From Parasphingorhabdus sp. SCSIO 66989 (GTDB lineage: Bacteria > Pseudomonadota > Alphaproteobacteria > Sphingomonadales > Sphingomonadaceae), in NCBI RefSeq assembly GCF_032852305.1, contig NZ_CP136594.1, positions 2,641,501 to 2,705,500 of the forward strand: 64,000 bases of DNA, in the 5' to 3' direction. The position numbers and the translations under genes were made by a program. The number at the start of each line of letters is the position of its first letter. The first letter of the stretch is position 1. Below are positions 42,092-51,454 of this stretch, in pieces. The notes beneath the pieces are model-generated. The model searched no databases, had not been told where the DNA came from, and saw nothing but the letters and a program-made list of their open reading frames with translations.

Positions 42092-44278
42092 ATGTTGAAA
42101 CGCGCAATCGCCGCTATTTTGCTACTTTTCGGGCTGCTGTTCAGCAGTGCGGCAATGGCCAATAGCGGGCCTTGGACGATCAGCGAATCACATGGCCAGG
42201 TCAGTGTGATTAAGAAGGGCGTTACCAAAGTCGCGGTCCAAGGCGGCCAGCTGACTGTAGGGGATGCGATCAAAACCGGCCGCAAAGGTCGCGCCGTTTT
42301 GACGCGTGGCGAGCAATACATTGTCGTTTCGCCAGGTAGCCATCTGAAGGTGGCGGAAGAGAAACCCGACAGTCTGGTAACACAGATTATTCAATATTTT
42401 GGCAATTCACTGTTCAAGGTCGACAAACGCAAGGATCAGCATTTCGGGGTGAAAACGCCCTATATGGCGGCTGTCGTCAAAGGCACGACGTTCAGCGTCA
42501 ATGTCTCTGAGGGCGCAGCAACGGTGCAGGTCACCGAAGGTGCGGTCGAGGTGGCCACGCTGGATGGCGGTGCGATAGAGGTGTTGCGGCCCGGCGATAT
42601 CGGTCTGGTAGAGCGAGACGACCCCTATAGCCTGATGATACGCGGCGACAATGGCCGCCGCCTGGAATCGCCGAACCGTCCACAGGCTCCGCTACAACCA
42701 GCTACACCGGTAGCGCAGAACCCGGCTCCGGCAGTTACCGTCGCTTCGGCTTCCAATGTGGTTGCAGGGCCGCCTGTTGTGCGCGAGATGCTCAACGCAC
42801 CGGTTGATCTGGGTTATGAGACTAACGGGCTGATCACAGGGCGTTTGTCTGAAGCAGCAAATGATGACACCGACGCTGTCGCAGCAGACGATGCCAATGC
42901 CGCCTCCCCTGCCCCTGTGCCTGAGGTTGAGGCTGTTTTGAACCAAGGCGGTAGAGACGATAATGCTTCGGACGACACCGATGATGGATCCACCGTTGAT
43001 GACGACGCAGATGTCGATGCAGAACAGCCAGATACCGATGGCGGTACGGCCGATAGCGAAGGCGATATAGCCGATGAAAGCGTATCGGACGATGATGGAC
43101 CAGCTGCAGATAATGATGATGTCGGCAGCGACATCGATGACACCGATGACAGCGTAGAAAACGACCAGCCGGCAAATGATGGCGGGGCCGAGGACTTTGA
43201 CGCGGGAGATGCGGACGATACTCCGGACGCTCCTGTTCCGGGTGATGATGAGCCTGCAGACAGCGATGATGGCGATATGCCCGTCGATCAGCCTGGTGAT
43301 GGTAACAATGCGCCAGACGAAGGCACCGAAGCCGACGATGGCAATAACGGCCATGGCAATGGCCCTGACGGCGTAGATGAAGGCAACCCAGGAAATGGTA
43401 ATGGTCCAGGTAATGGCCAAGGCAACGGGAATGGTCAGGGCAACGGGAACGGCAACGGCAACGACGCCGATGACTATACCGACCCGGACTACAACGACCC
43501 GGACTATAATGATCCCGATTACGACGATCCAGACTATACCGACCCCGATTACGACGACCCCGACTATGACGAGCCGGGCAATAACGGCAATGGCAATGGC
43601 GGTGGGAACGGTCAGGGCAATGGGAACGGCCAAGGCAACGGCAACGGGAATGGCCAAGGCAACGGCAACGGCAACGACGCCGATGACTATACCGACCCGG
43701 ACTACAACGACCCGGACTATAATGATCCCGATTACGACGATCCAGACTATACCGACCCCGATTACGACGACCCCGACTATGACGAGCCGGGCAATAACGG
43801 CAATGGTAATGGCGGTGGCAACGGTCAGGGCAATGGGAACGGCCAAGGCAACGGCAATGGCCAGGGCAATGGCAATGGCAACGACGCCGATGACTATACC
43901 GACCCGGACTATAATGACCCCGACTATACCGATCCCGATTACAACGATCCCGACTATGACGAACCGGGTAATAACGGGAACGGGAACGGGAACGGGAACG
44001 GGAACGGGAACGGGAACGGGAACGGAAACGGCAATGGCAATGGTCAGGGCAACGGCAACGACAAAGGACTCTTGGATGTCGTTGAGGATATAGTCGACGA
44101 GGTCACCGGCAATAATGCCTATGTTGACTTTGAAGAATATGCTGCAGGTCGAGAAAATGGAGATTATAATGATAGCTATGAGCCAGACGCCTCCGCCCCG
44201 GACGATCTGGAATGGGGTGTTGAAGACACGCCTCTCGGCCAAGGCAGGGGTAGAGGACGCTTCGCCAACCCCGATTGA
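42092..44278 (+). CDS. FecR-domain protein with Asp/Pro/Tyr and Asn/Gly repeats
   Basis: The 728-residue protein has a signal peptide (MLKRAIAAILLLFGLLFSSA), a FecR-like beta domain (about 40-160; VVSPGSHLKVAEE, VKTPYMAAVVKGTTFSVNV) and then about 470 residues of acidic low-complexity sequence. It includes three copies of a block with DADDYTDPDYNDPDYNDPDY and Asn-Gly-rich spacers (NGNGQGNGNGQGNG), then a C-terminus GRGRGRFANPD. It is not a sigma regulator of the FecI type, as no sigma factor is adjacent. Likely a surface or periplasmic repeat protein linked to the TpsB and CHASE2-EAL neighbours. Confidence 0.85.
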   Translation: MLKRAIAAILLLFGLLFSSAAMANSGPWTISESHGQVSVIKKGVTKVAVQGGQLTVGDAIKTGRKGRAVLTRGEQYIVVSPGSHLKVAEEKPDSLVTQIIQYFGNSLFKVDKRKDQHFGVKTPYMAAVVKGTTFSVNVSEGAATVQVTEGAVEVATLDGGAIEVLRPGDIGLVERDDPYSLMIRGDNGRRLESPNRPQAPLQPATPVAQNPAPAVTVASASNVVAGPPVVREMLNAPVDLGYETNGLITGRLSEAANDDTDAVAADDANAASPAPVPEVEAVLNQGGRDDNASDDTDDGSTVDDDADVDAEQPDTDGGTADSEGDIADESVSDDDGPAADNDDVGSDIDDTDDSVENDQPANDGGAEDFDAGDADDTPDAPVPGDDEPADSDDGDMPVDQPGDGNNAPDEGTEADDGNNGHGNGPDGVDEGNPGNGNGPGNGQGNGNGQGNGNGNGNDADDYTDPDYNDPDYNDPDYDDPDYTDPDYDDPDYDEPGNNGNGNGGGNGQGNGNGQGNGNGNGQGNGNGNDADDYTDPDYNDPDYNDPDYDDPDYTDPDYDDPDYDEPGNNGNGNGGGNGQGNGNGQGNGNGQGNGNGNDADDYTDPDYNDPDYTDPDYNDPDYDEPGNNGNGNGNGNGNGNGNGNGNGNGNGQGNGNDKGLLDVVEDIVDEVTGNNAYVDFEEYAAGRENGDYNDSYEPDASAPDDLEWGVEDTPLGQGRGRGRFANPD
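43460..44030 (+). repeat. Tandem 0.2-kb repeat and (AACGGG)8 tract inside the FecR gene
   Basis: The block beginning AACGACGCCGATGACTATACC starts at 43460, 43673 and 43880, a period of 213 and 207 bases. At 43973-44020 AACGGG is repeated exactly eight times, in frame (Asn-Gly). Such tracts can change length by recombination without shifting the frame. Confidence 0.9.
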
Positions 44279-44371
44279 GGTAAGAACCGAAAGCCACCAA
44301 CAGCATATTTAACCGCGCATTAGGACTAACCGCTTATCGGTCAATGATTGGCACAACGAAAAGGCTGATCC

Positions 44372-46714
44372 GTGCGGTTTAATGCGCAATCGATACTATT
44401 GTCAGACGGCTATACGCTGCGCATAATCGCGTCTGCCATTGCCGTTTTGCTATCGATCCTGCTGGTGATGGCCAGTGGCGGCAGCGCATTGGATCGTACC
44501 GTAGACAGCGTCCGCAATATGCTTTCGAGCAAAAATGCGTCGGATGATCTGGTCATTGTCGAGATCGATGCCAATTCGCTTCAAAAGATCGGTCGCTGGC
44601 CATGGCCACGGGATATTTATGCCGAACTGATCGAGCAATTGTCACAGCAGGGCGCACGGCAGATTGCCTTTGATGTCGATTTTTCGGCAGCCTCCGAGCC
44701 CCAGTCTGACCAGCAACTGGCGAGTGCGATAGCCAATAGCGATGCCAACATTGTGCTCGCCACTTTTCGCCAGAAGCAAGGCGCCAATGTGTCTGCGCAT
44801 ATCGAGAATCTGCCATTGCAGATATTGCGCGAAAATGCGCTATTGGCCTCGGTCAATGTTCACCCCAATGAAGCCGGTCAGGTCGAGCATTATGGCTATG
44901 GCGAGTTAACTGGCGGCACGGTACGCCCCGCCCTTGGTGCCCTGATCGCCGAAAGCAATGGCGAGATTGGTAAGGATTTCAGAATTGATCAGGCAATAGA
45001 CATGGCCAGCTTTGACAGCGTCAGTGTGATTGATGTGTTGGAGGGCAAGACCGATAAAGCCCTGATCGAGGACCGAACGGTGCTGGTCGGTGCAACGGCG
45101 ATTGAATTGGGTGATCATTATGCATCACCCGGATATGGCGTGATACCTGGCGTCTATATCCACGCTCTCGCATCGGAAACCTTGAAAAATGGTAGCGATA
45201 TGCCGCAAGTCAGCGGTTGGCTGACCTTTCTCGCAACAGCTCTGGTCCTTGCTATACTGCTGTTTCGCAAAAGCCGCAGAACGCGTGTGCGTGACGCAGC
45301 GCTTGTGCCAATCACACTGGTCATCGCTCTGATCGTTACGCATTTCGCCGCCTATTTCTCCGCCCTCGCTTATGTTCCGATAGGCAATGCGCTGCTGCTT
45401 TGCTTCAGCTATGTTTTCGTCCGCATGGTGCAGACGGCCATCAGCAATATGCAACAGGCACGCCACCATGACGGCCTTACCGGCCTGCCCAATGCCCAGA
45501 ATCTCGAGATATCGGAGCAACAGCATCATATCGCAGCGCTGCATATCGCCAACTATAGTGACCTGACCGCTGACTGCAGCCAGCAAGAGTTGAAGGCCCT
45601 GTTATGCGCTATGGCAGAGCGCCTTAGCCTATTGGCTGATCAAGGCAGGATTTACCGCACCGGCGATGATCAGCTTGCATGGATAGTCCCGGAGGACAAT
45701 CTGCCCAATCTGTCAGACTATTTTGAGACGGTCTCAGCCTTCTTCCTGCAACCTGTGCAGACAGGCCAGCGCAAACTGCGGGTGAAGGCGGTGTGCGGCT
45801 ATCATAATGGCGAGGATATTGGCTGGGTCCGGCTTCTGGCGGGGGCCAATGTCGCAGCGACCAAGGCGATGGAACTCGGCTATCGCTGGCTGGCATATAG
45901 CAGCGATCTCAACGCAATCGTGCATGAGAAGCTCCAAATATTGAATGATCTGGATCAGGCCATTGCAGAAGGCCAGATATGGGTCGCTTATCAGCCGAAA
46001 ATGGATGTCCGCACCCGGCATATCGCTTCGGCTGAAGCGCTCGCTCGCTGGCACCATCCTGAACTCGGCACTATCGGTCCGGATCGGTTCATACCGCTGT
46101 TGGAGCAAGAGGGACGCATTGCTGATCTTACCCTCCATATTCTGAAATCCGCTTTGGTCGACATCGCGAACTGGTCGCTTCAGGGCCATGATATTAATTG
46201 CTCGATAAATGTCTCGGTCGCGCTTTTGGGAGATAACCGCTTCATAAGTGACGCGCTGGAAGCCATTTCCCGCTCGACAGTTGATAACGCATTGCTCACC
46301 TTTGAGATTACCGAGACAGCATCCATTCAAGATCTGGAAGCCGCTGCGCGTGTTCTCTCTGATCTCAGGGCTCAGGGCATCAAGATATCGATTGATGATT
46401 ATGGCACAGGGCAGTCATCCCTCACCTATTTGCGCGATTTCCCTGCGGACGAAATCAAAATCGACCAGACCTTTGTCCGCGCCATCATTGCCAACGAGGC
46501 CGACAGAGTGATGGTGGGCTCGACAATAGCCATGGCGCATAAAATGCACTTCAAGGTCGTCGCTGAAGGGGTGGAAGACGAAGATACCCTGACGCTGCTC
46601 TCAAGCTATGGTTGTGACGTTGTCCAAGGTTGGCATATAGGCAAGCCAATAGATGCGAATGCATTCGGACAGGCGTTTCTGTCTTGCTCTCAATTCATAA
46701 GGGCTTCTGCTTAA
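44372..46714 (+). CDS. CHASE2-EAL c-di-GMP phosphodiesterase with degenerate GGDEF
   Basis: This 780-residue protein has an N-terminal membrane anchor, a periplasmic CHASE2 sensor (about 40-270; DLVIVEIDANSLQKIGRWPW), three membrane helices (about 280-370), a GGDEF-like region lacking GGDEF (YRTGDDQLAW in its place) and a C-terminal EAL domain (about 530-770). The EAL domain keeps EALARW, FEITET, IDDYGTG, IKIDQTF and VAEGVE, so it should be active. The GTG start is preceded by AAAAGG. It would lower c-di-GMP in response to a periplasmic signal, fitting control of attachment. Confidence 0.9.
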   Translation: MRFNAQSILLSDGYTLRIIASAIAVLLSILLVMASGGSALDRTVDSVRNMLSSKNASDDLVIVEIDANSLQKIGRWPWPRDIYAELIEQLSQQGARQIAFDVDFSAASEPQSDQQLASAIANSDANIVLATFRQKQGANVSAHIENLPLQILRENALLASVNVHPNEAGQVEHYGYGELTGGTVRPALGALIAESNGEIGKDFRIDQAIDMASFDSVSVIDVLEGKTDKALIEDRTVLVGATAIELGDHYASPGYGVIPGVYIHALASETLKNGSDMPQVSGWLTFLATALVLAILLFRKSRRTRVRDAALVPITLVIALIVTHFAAYFSALAYVPIGNALLLCFSYVFVRMVQTAISNMQQARHHDGLTGLPNAQNLEISEQQHHIAALHIANYSDLTADCSQQELKALLCAMAERLSLLADQGRIYRTGDDQLAWIVPEDNLPNLSDYFETVSAFFLQPVQTGQRKLRVKAVCGYHNGEDIGWVRLLAGANVAATKAMELGYRWLAYSSDLNAIVHEKLQILNDLDQAIAEGQIWVAYQPKMDVRTRHIASAEALARWHHPELGTIGPDRFIPLLEQEGRIADLTLHILKSALVDIANWSLQGHDINCSINVSVALLGDNRFISDALEAISRSTVDNALLTFEITETASIQDLEAAARVLSDLRAQGIKISIDDYGTGQSSLTYLRDFPADEIKIDQTFVRAIIANEADRVMVGSTIAMAHKMHFKVVAEGVEDEDTLTLLSSYGCDVVQGWHIGKPIDANAFGQAFLSCSQFIRASA

Positions 46715-46928
46715 GATTACAGCATGAAGCGGGCTTAGGTTAGGCGAAGCGCCGCCAGCCCGAAACCATAGCCTGTATCGATTAATCAGGGTTAGAAAGT
46801 GCTGTGACAAGATGCACGTTTATAGCTGGTTCGATTCCCTATCTTCTCATTTCCAGAAACGAAGGCGCTTGACGGGTCCTTGATCCCGGACGATGATTAG
46901 GTAAAAATACACAAAATAGGAGAGGCTT

Positions 46929-48851
46929 GTGCGACAGGCATGGAGTACGCTTGCGCTTGCGAGCATTTTGGCAATCGGCGTTGCGGGCTGCTCGGAGAGC
47001 GAGCCGGATGTAAGCGAAACCCAATCAGGGGATGGCACTGACACCATAGAGCTCGCAGAGTTCCCCGATCGGCCCTATTGGGGCGACACGCATCTGCATA
47101 CTGATAACTCTGTCGATGCTTTTGGCTTTGGTACCAGGCTTGGACCGGAAGCGGCGTTGCGCTTTGCGCGTGGTGAAAAGGTCACGGCTACTACTGGTGC
47201 GGAGACACAACTGGCGCGGCCGCTGGATTTTCTGGTTATCGCTGACCATTCCGACGCTCTGGGTGCGACCCGCCGCCTTTATGATGCCCCGCGTTGGTAT
47301 GTGAACTGGGTTATCGGTGATGAGACGGTGCTGCGCTGGTATGACATGATGCACGAAAGCCCCGAGCAATCGACCAAGGCGGTTGGCGAGCTGATTGACG
47401 CTGCAGCAACAGGAAATGTGCCCGAAGCATTTGCGGATCCTGAAGCCGCAAGAGAGGCGACCAAGGACATTTGGAACACCCAGCTAAGCATTCTTGACCG
47501 CTACAATGAACCCGGCGTTTTCACAGCCCTTGCAGGCTATGAGTGGACGGCGATGCCCAATGGAAACAATCTGCATCGGGTCGTTATGTTCCGCGATGGC
47601 AGCGACAGGACCCGCCAGACTGAGCCTTTTCCCGGCATTGCCACCACTGCGCCGCAACTGTGGGAATATATGCGCGGCTATGAAAAAAAGACCGGTGGCA
47701 GAGTGCTGGCTATCCCGCATAATTCCAATGTTTCCAATGGCCTGATGTTCCAGATGACCATGGAAGATGGTTCACCCATGACGCCTGAATATGCCGCTTT
47801 GCGCGCTTGGGCTGAGCCGGTGGTTGAAGTGACGCAGATAAAGGGAGACAGCGAAACCCACCCTTATCTGTCCCCCAATGACGAGATGGCGGATTTTGGC
47901 GTCAAGGGTTGGGATTTCGGCAATTTGTCACTGACCGAGAAGACGGTGCCGTCCATGTATGCTGGCTCTTATGCCCGCTCTGCGCTGATGCGTGGCCTTA
48001 CTCTGGAACAGCAATTGGGCGTTAACCCCTATGCCTTTGGCATGATCGGAGCAACCGACAGCCACACCTCGCTTGCAACGGGTGATGAGGACAATTTCTG
48101 GGGCAAGCATACCGGCAACGAACAGGCCTATACAGATCGCGCCAATGAGGGGCAGAATCTGGGCACGCGTGAAGGCCGCTTTGGCTGGCACTATCTTGCC
48201 GGTGGTTATGCAGCAGCATGGGCGCGCGGCAATACGCGGGCGGAGATTTTTGACGCCTTTGCCCGGCGCGAGGTTTACGCCACAACTGGTCCGCGCATGA
48301 CTGTGCGCATTTTTGGCGGGTTCGACTTTACCGAGGATGATTGGGACGGCGATTGGGTGCGCGCAGGCTATACACGCGGCGTGCCGATGGGCGGCGAACT
48401 GGATGATGAAGGCAATGCCCCCAGCTTTCTTATCAGCGCTTTGAAAGACCCTGACGGTGCCAATCTTGACCGGGTTCAGGTTATCAAGGGCTGGCTCAAT
48501 GCTGCCGGCGAGATGCAAGAGCAGATTTATGATGTGGTGTGGAGCGACATGGACAGCCGACGCAGAAGCAGCGGAAGCGTTCCCGCTGTTGGCGACACGG
48601 TGAACCGCGATGACGCGACCTACAGCAACTCCATTGGCGCGGCGGAACTGCGCACTGTCTGGACCGATCCCGATTACCGCCCGAACCAGCGCGCTTTCTA
48701 TTATGTGCGTGTTCTGGAAATCCCGACACCGCGCTGGACGCTGTTCGACGCGGTGCGTTTCGGGATCACCCTGTCTAAAGAGGCTATGGCGGATGCTGTC
48801 GCACAAGAGCGCGCCTATACCTCGCCTATCTGGCTCAGATCCAAATCATAA
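46929..48851 (+). CDS. DUF3604 domain lipoprotein
   Basis: The 640-residue protein has a lipobox (LAIGVAGCSE, Cys about 20) and the DUF3604 body: WGDTHLHTDNSVD, VIADHSDALGA, IPHNSNVSNG and MIGATDSHTSLATG, with His/Asp clusters like PHP metal sites. The GTG start has AGGAGAG six bases upstream. The family is of unknown function. Co-directional with the parvulin and HupE/UreJ genes, a cluster seen in many marine bacteria. Confidence 0.9.
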   Translation: MRQAWSTLALASILAIGVAGCSESEPDVSETQSGDGTDTIELAEFPDRPYWGDTHLHTDNSVDAFGFGTRLGPEAALRFARGEKVTATTGAETQLARPLDFLVIADHSDALGATRRLYDAPRWYVNWVIGDETVLRWYDMMHESPEQSTKAVGELIDAAATGNVPEAFADPEAAREATKDIWNTQLSILDRYNEPGVFTALAGYEWTAMPNGNNLHRVVMFRDGSDRTRQTEPFPGIATTAPQLWEYMRGYEKKTGGRVLAIPHNSNVSNGLMFQMTMEDGSPMTPEYAALRAWAEPVVEVTQIKGDSETHPYLSPNDEMADFGVKGWDFGNLSLTEKTVPSMYAGSYARSALMRGLTLEQQLGVNPYAFGMIGATDSHTSLATGDEDNFWGKHTGNEQAYTDRANEGQNLGTREGRFGWHYLAGGYAAAWARGNTRAEIFDAFARREVYATTGPRMTVRIFGGFDFTEDDWDGDWVRAGYTRGVPMGGELDDEGNAPSFLISALKDPDGANLDRVQVIKGWLNAAGEMQEQIYDVVWSDMDSRRRSSGSVPAVGDTVNRDDATYSNSIGAAELRTVWTDPDYRPNQRAFYYVRVLEIPTPRWTLFDAVRFGITLSKEAMADAVAQERAYTSPIWLRSKS

Positions 48852-48860
48852 GGGTGCTGC

Positions 48861-49661
48861 GTGAACCTTCGTAACCTGGCGCGCGAGCCGCTGGTCCATT
48901 TCGTCATCCTGGGTGCAGTACTCTACATCGCGCTCACCTGGGGCGGTACGCCCCCTGATCCTGCATCACGCGTTATCAAGGTCGGCGCGAGCGAGAAGGA
49001 GAAGATCGCCGAGAGCTGGACGCTGACCATGGGGCGCTCGCCCACCGATGCAGAGCTGGACAAGGCGATAGACGCCTATGTGCGTGAAGAAGTGCTCTAC
49101 CGCGAAGCGCTGCGCCTCGGCCTCGATGAGAGCGACACCATTGTGCGCCGACGTATGGTCTCCAAGATGGATTTGTCTGCCAGTCTTGCTGCGGAAACCG
49201 CGGAACCATCTGAAGAGATGTTGCGCGCCTTCTTCAAAGAGAATTCCGAGCTTTATGCTGACTATGGCGCTGCGAATAGCAAGGTGAGCTTCGATCAGAG
49301 TTTCTTCTCCAGCGAGGCCAAGGCAAAAGCTGCCTTGAGCAGCGGCGCTGATACTGGTGAGGCGACCAGCCTTGCTGGCACTATAGAAGAGACTGCCATG
49401 CGCGATATAGAGGCACGCTTTGGCAAGGGATTTACCATCGGGTTAAATGCGCTGGAGCCGGGCGAGAATTGGCAAGGGCCGCTGCGGTCTGGCTTTGGTT
49501 GGCATCTGGTGCGATTGCGCGAACGCGTGGTGCAACCGCCTGAATTTGAAGCTTTGCGCGATGTTCTCGCCAATGATTGGCGCAGCGCTCAGATAAAGGC
49601 GCGTAAAGAGCGCGCTTATGAGGTGCTGAGCAGCGCTTATCGCATTGATATTGACCGGTGA
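48861..49661 (+). CDS. PpiC-type (parvulin-like) peptidyl-prolyl isomerase
   Basis: The 266-residue protein has a membrane helix at about 12-28, a helical SurA/PpiD-like region (YVREEVLYREALRLGLDE) and a parvulin-like C-terminal part (EPGENWQGPLRSGFGWHLVRL). It should be a membrane-anchored periplasmic folding factor. The GTG start lies nine bases after the DUF3604 stop, and the next gene overlaps or begins five bases after its own stop. Confidence 0.82.
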   Translation: MNLRNLAREPLVHFVILGAVLYIALTWGGTPPDPASRVIKVGASEKEKIAESWTLTMGRSPTDAELDKAIDAYVREEVLYREALRLGLDESDTIVRRRMVSKMDLSASLAAETAEPSEEMLRAFFKENSELYADYGAANSKVSFDQSFFSSEAKAKAALSSGADTGEATSLAGTIEETAMRDIEARFGKGFTIGLNALEPGENWQGPLRSGFGWHLVRLRERVVQPPEFEALRDVLANDWRSAQIKARKERAYEVLSSAYRIDIDR

Positions 49662-49666
49662 GCAGC

Positions 49667-50659
49667 ATGATCCGCCTGCTTATTGGCCTGGTCGCAATAT
49701 TGGCGGCATTGCCTGTTTCCGCGCACGAGCTGCGCCCCTCGGTTGTGGAACTGCGTGAAATTGAGGCAGGCGAATATACGCTGGAATGGAAAGTCACTCT
49801 CGCCATTGGCAGCGCGGCGATCCTTGCGGACCGACTGGAGCCGGTGATACCGGAAAATTGCACGATGCAAGGCGATCCGGTGCAAAACATCCAGTCTGCC
49901 GCATTGATGGGTCGTGTAAACCTTGTCTGTGAGGGTGCACCGGCCGGCGAAAATTTCGGACTTAGTGAACTCCTTGGCAAATCGGATGCTATCGCCCGCT
50001 TCATTCCGCAAGATGCGCCGACACAGAGCTTTCGCCTCACCGCGGATGCACCATCTGCGACGATATTGGCCGAACCGTCACCGCTGAGCGTGCTGTTCGA
50101 TTATTTTATCATTGGTGCAGAACATATCGTATTTGGCTGGGACCATTTATTGTTCGTGATAGCGCTGGTTCTGCTGGTGCGAACTCCATGGCCGGTAGTC
50201 AAAGCCGCGACCGCTTTCACTATTGCGCACTCAATCACCCTCGTCGCGACAATCCTCGGTTATTCGGGTCTTCCCAGTCGACCGGTTGAGGCGCTGATTG
50301 CGCTATCGATTGTGTTTCTAGCGGTTGAAGTGGCGATGGTGCTACGCGATCCTGAGAAGCGCACATTGACGCGCAATTACCCCTGGGCCGTTGCCTTTAT
50401 ATTCGGCCTTGTCCACGGCTTTGGCTTTGCCGGCGCGCTAGCCGATATTGGCTTGCCGCAGACGCAACTCGCCACCGCTCTTTTTGCTTTCAATGTGGGG
50501 GTGGAGGCAGGCCAGTTGCTTGTCGTAGCGATCACATTGCTTATTCTGGCAGCATTGCGACGTGCCCCGGAGACAGCGCAAAGCCGCACCCTCAAACTCG
50601 CTACTTACGCTATTGGCACCACCGGCAGCTTTTGGTTGATCGAGCGGCTTATCGGCTAG
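49667..50659 (+). CDS. HupE/UreJ family membrane protein
   Basis: The protein has a signal peptide (MIRLLIGLVAILAALPVSA), a periplasmic N-terminal domain to about 140, then about six membrane helices with the HupE/UreJ motifs HIVFGWDHLLFVIA, FTIAHSITL and FGLVHGFGFAGAL. Family members move or bind nickel or another metal. A GTG at 49658 overlapping the previous stop is an alternative start. The last gene of the DUF3604-PpiC-HupE unit. Confidence 0.85.
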   Translation: MIRLLIGLVAILAALPVSAHELRPSVVELREIEAGEYTLEWKVTLAIGSAAILADRLEPVIPENCTMQGDPVQNIQSAALMGRVNLVCEGAPAGENFGLSELLGKSDAIARFIPQDAPTQSFRLTADAPSATILAEPSPLSVLFDYFIIGAEHIVFGWDHLLFVIALVLLVRTPWPVVKAATAFTIAHSITLVATILGYSGLPSRPVEALIALSIVFLAVEVAMVLRDPEKRTLTRNYPWAVAFIFGLVHGFGFAGALADIGLPQTQLATALFAFNVGVEAGQLLVVAITLLILAALRRAPETAQSRTLKLATYAIGTTGSFWLIERLIG

Positions 50660-50677
50660 AAGCCGGGCGAAACCACG

Positions 50678-50776
50678 CTAGGTGATAATGGTAACGGCAA
50701 CAGCCGGAATCGAGATTAGCACGACGGATGATAACGCAATCGGTGCCAAGAACGATGCTGTTACAATTGTGCTCAT
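50678..50776 (-). CDS. Possible 32-residue hydrophobic peptide
   Basis: The frame runs MSTIVTASFLAPIALSSVVL and continues hydrophobic to ITIIT-like residues before TAG. It could be a small membrane protein, but there is no ribosome site and no conservation evidence. Lies between the HupE and EF-hand genes on the opposite strand. Confidence 0.2.
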   Translation of the reverse strand: MSTIVTASFLAPIALSSVVLISIPAVAVTIIT

Positions 50777-50920
50777 GACGGGTTAATGGGAGCTAGCTAT
50801 AAAAGTTAGCGATTCAACACCCCCCTTAACAGCCGCAATGTTTGGCACCTGTCACTTATCGGCTCTCGACAATTCTGAACCCTGTGCCGATATTCGGCAG
50901 TCAAAACGATGGAGAAAAAC

Positions 50921-51250
50921 ATGACCAGAAAGATCAGCGGTATAGCAGCGGTTTCGTCACTGTTTTTGGTAACTGCCTCCTTGGCATTGGCCGGTCCTGC
51001 CATGGCACAGAGCGCCTCAAACAAAGCAAAGATTGCACACAAGAATTTTGTTGCCGCAGATGCCAGTAAGGATGGCGCTCTCTCTACGTCAGAATTCAAG
51101 AAATTCATTGATATGAGTGCCAGTGCAGGTCTTGGTCAGGCACCGACGATCAAACGCATGGGCGCTTATAGCTACGCTTATAGCCGGGTCGACAAAAATG
51201 GCGACGGCAAGGTGACGTGGAACGAACTGCGAACCGCTGCTGCGAAATAG
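50921..51250 (+). CDS. Secreted EF-hand protein
   Basis: The 109-residue protein has a signal peptide (to about AMAQS) and two EF-hand loops, DASKDGALSTSEF and DKNGDGKVTWNEL, with all calcium-binding positions occupied. It should bind calcium in the periplasm. GGAG seven bases upstream of 50921 gives the start. The ECF promoter motif is not seen upstream of this gene. Confidence 0.88.
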   Translation: MTRKISGIAAVSSLFLVTASLALAGPAMAQSASNKAKIAHKNFVAADASKDGALSTSEFKKFIDMSASAGLGQAPTIKRMGAYSYAYSRVDKNGDGKVTWNELRTAAAK

Positions 51251-51374
51251 AACTCTTCGTGTGACCGGGTACAAATCTGGCACATATCCTACTGTAGAAC
51301 ATAGATAATCATATGGCTTTGCCATGTGATGCGTTTGGTTGAGATCGATAAGATAGATTTTTTCTTCTTTCTCT

Positions 51375-51401
51375 GGATTAAACCCGCACCGCCATCCGTT
51401 T
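51375..51401 (+). promoter_or_regulatory. ECF promoter copy 1
   Basis: GGATTAAAC (51375-51383), 13 bases, CGTTT (51397-51401): identical layout to the copies at 53124 and 54461. About 58 bases before the ATG of the gene at 51455. The -35/-10 assignment is inferred from the shared motif. Confidence 0.6.
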
Positions 51402-51454
51402 CCTAAATGACCGGTCGAAAAGGACCGGGGATATTCATTTTGAGGAGACGTAAA

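Noticed and set aside
43460-44030. CRISPR-like repeats
   Set aside because: Repeats are coding, vary in length, and there are no unique spacers of even size or cas genes in the window.
42692-44242. A 516-codon open frame on the minus strand within the FecR gene
   Set aside because: It is the reverse of the GAC/AAC/GGC repeat tract, giving an Ile/Val-rich string without stops. No ribosome site or family; the plus-strand gene explains it.
46730-46790. Terminator after the CHASE2-EAL gene
   Set aside because: GCGGGCT and AGCCCG can pair around an inner GGCG/CGCC hairpin, but there is no T run, so the evidence is too weak.
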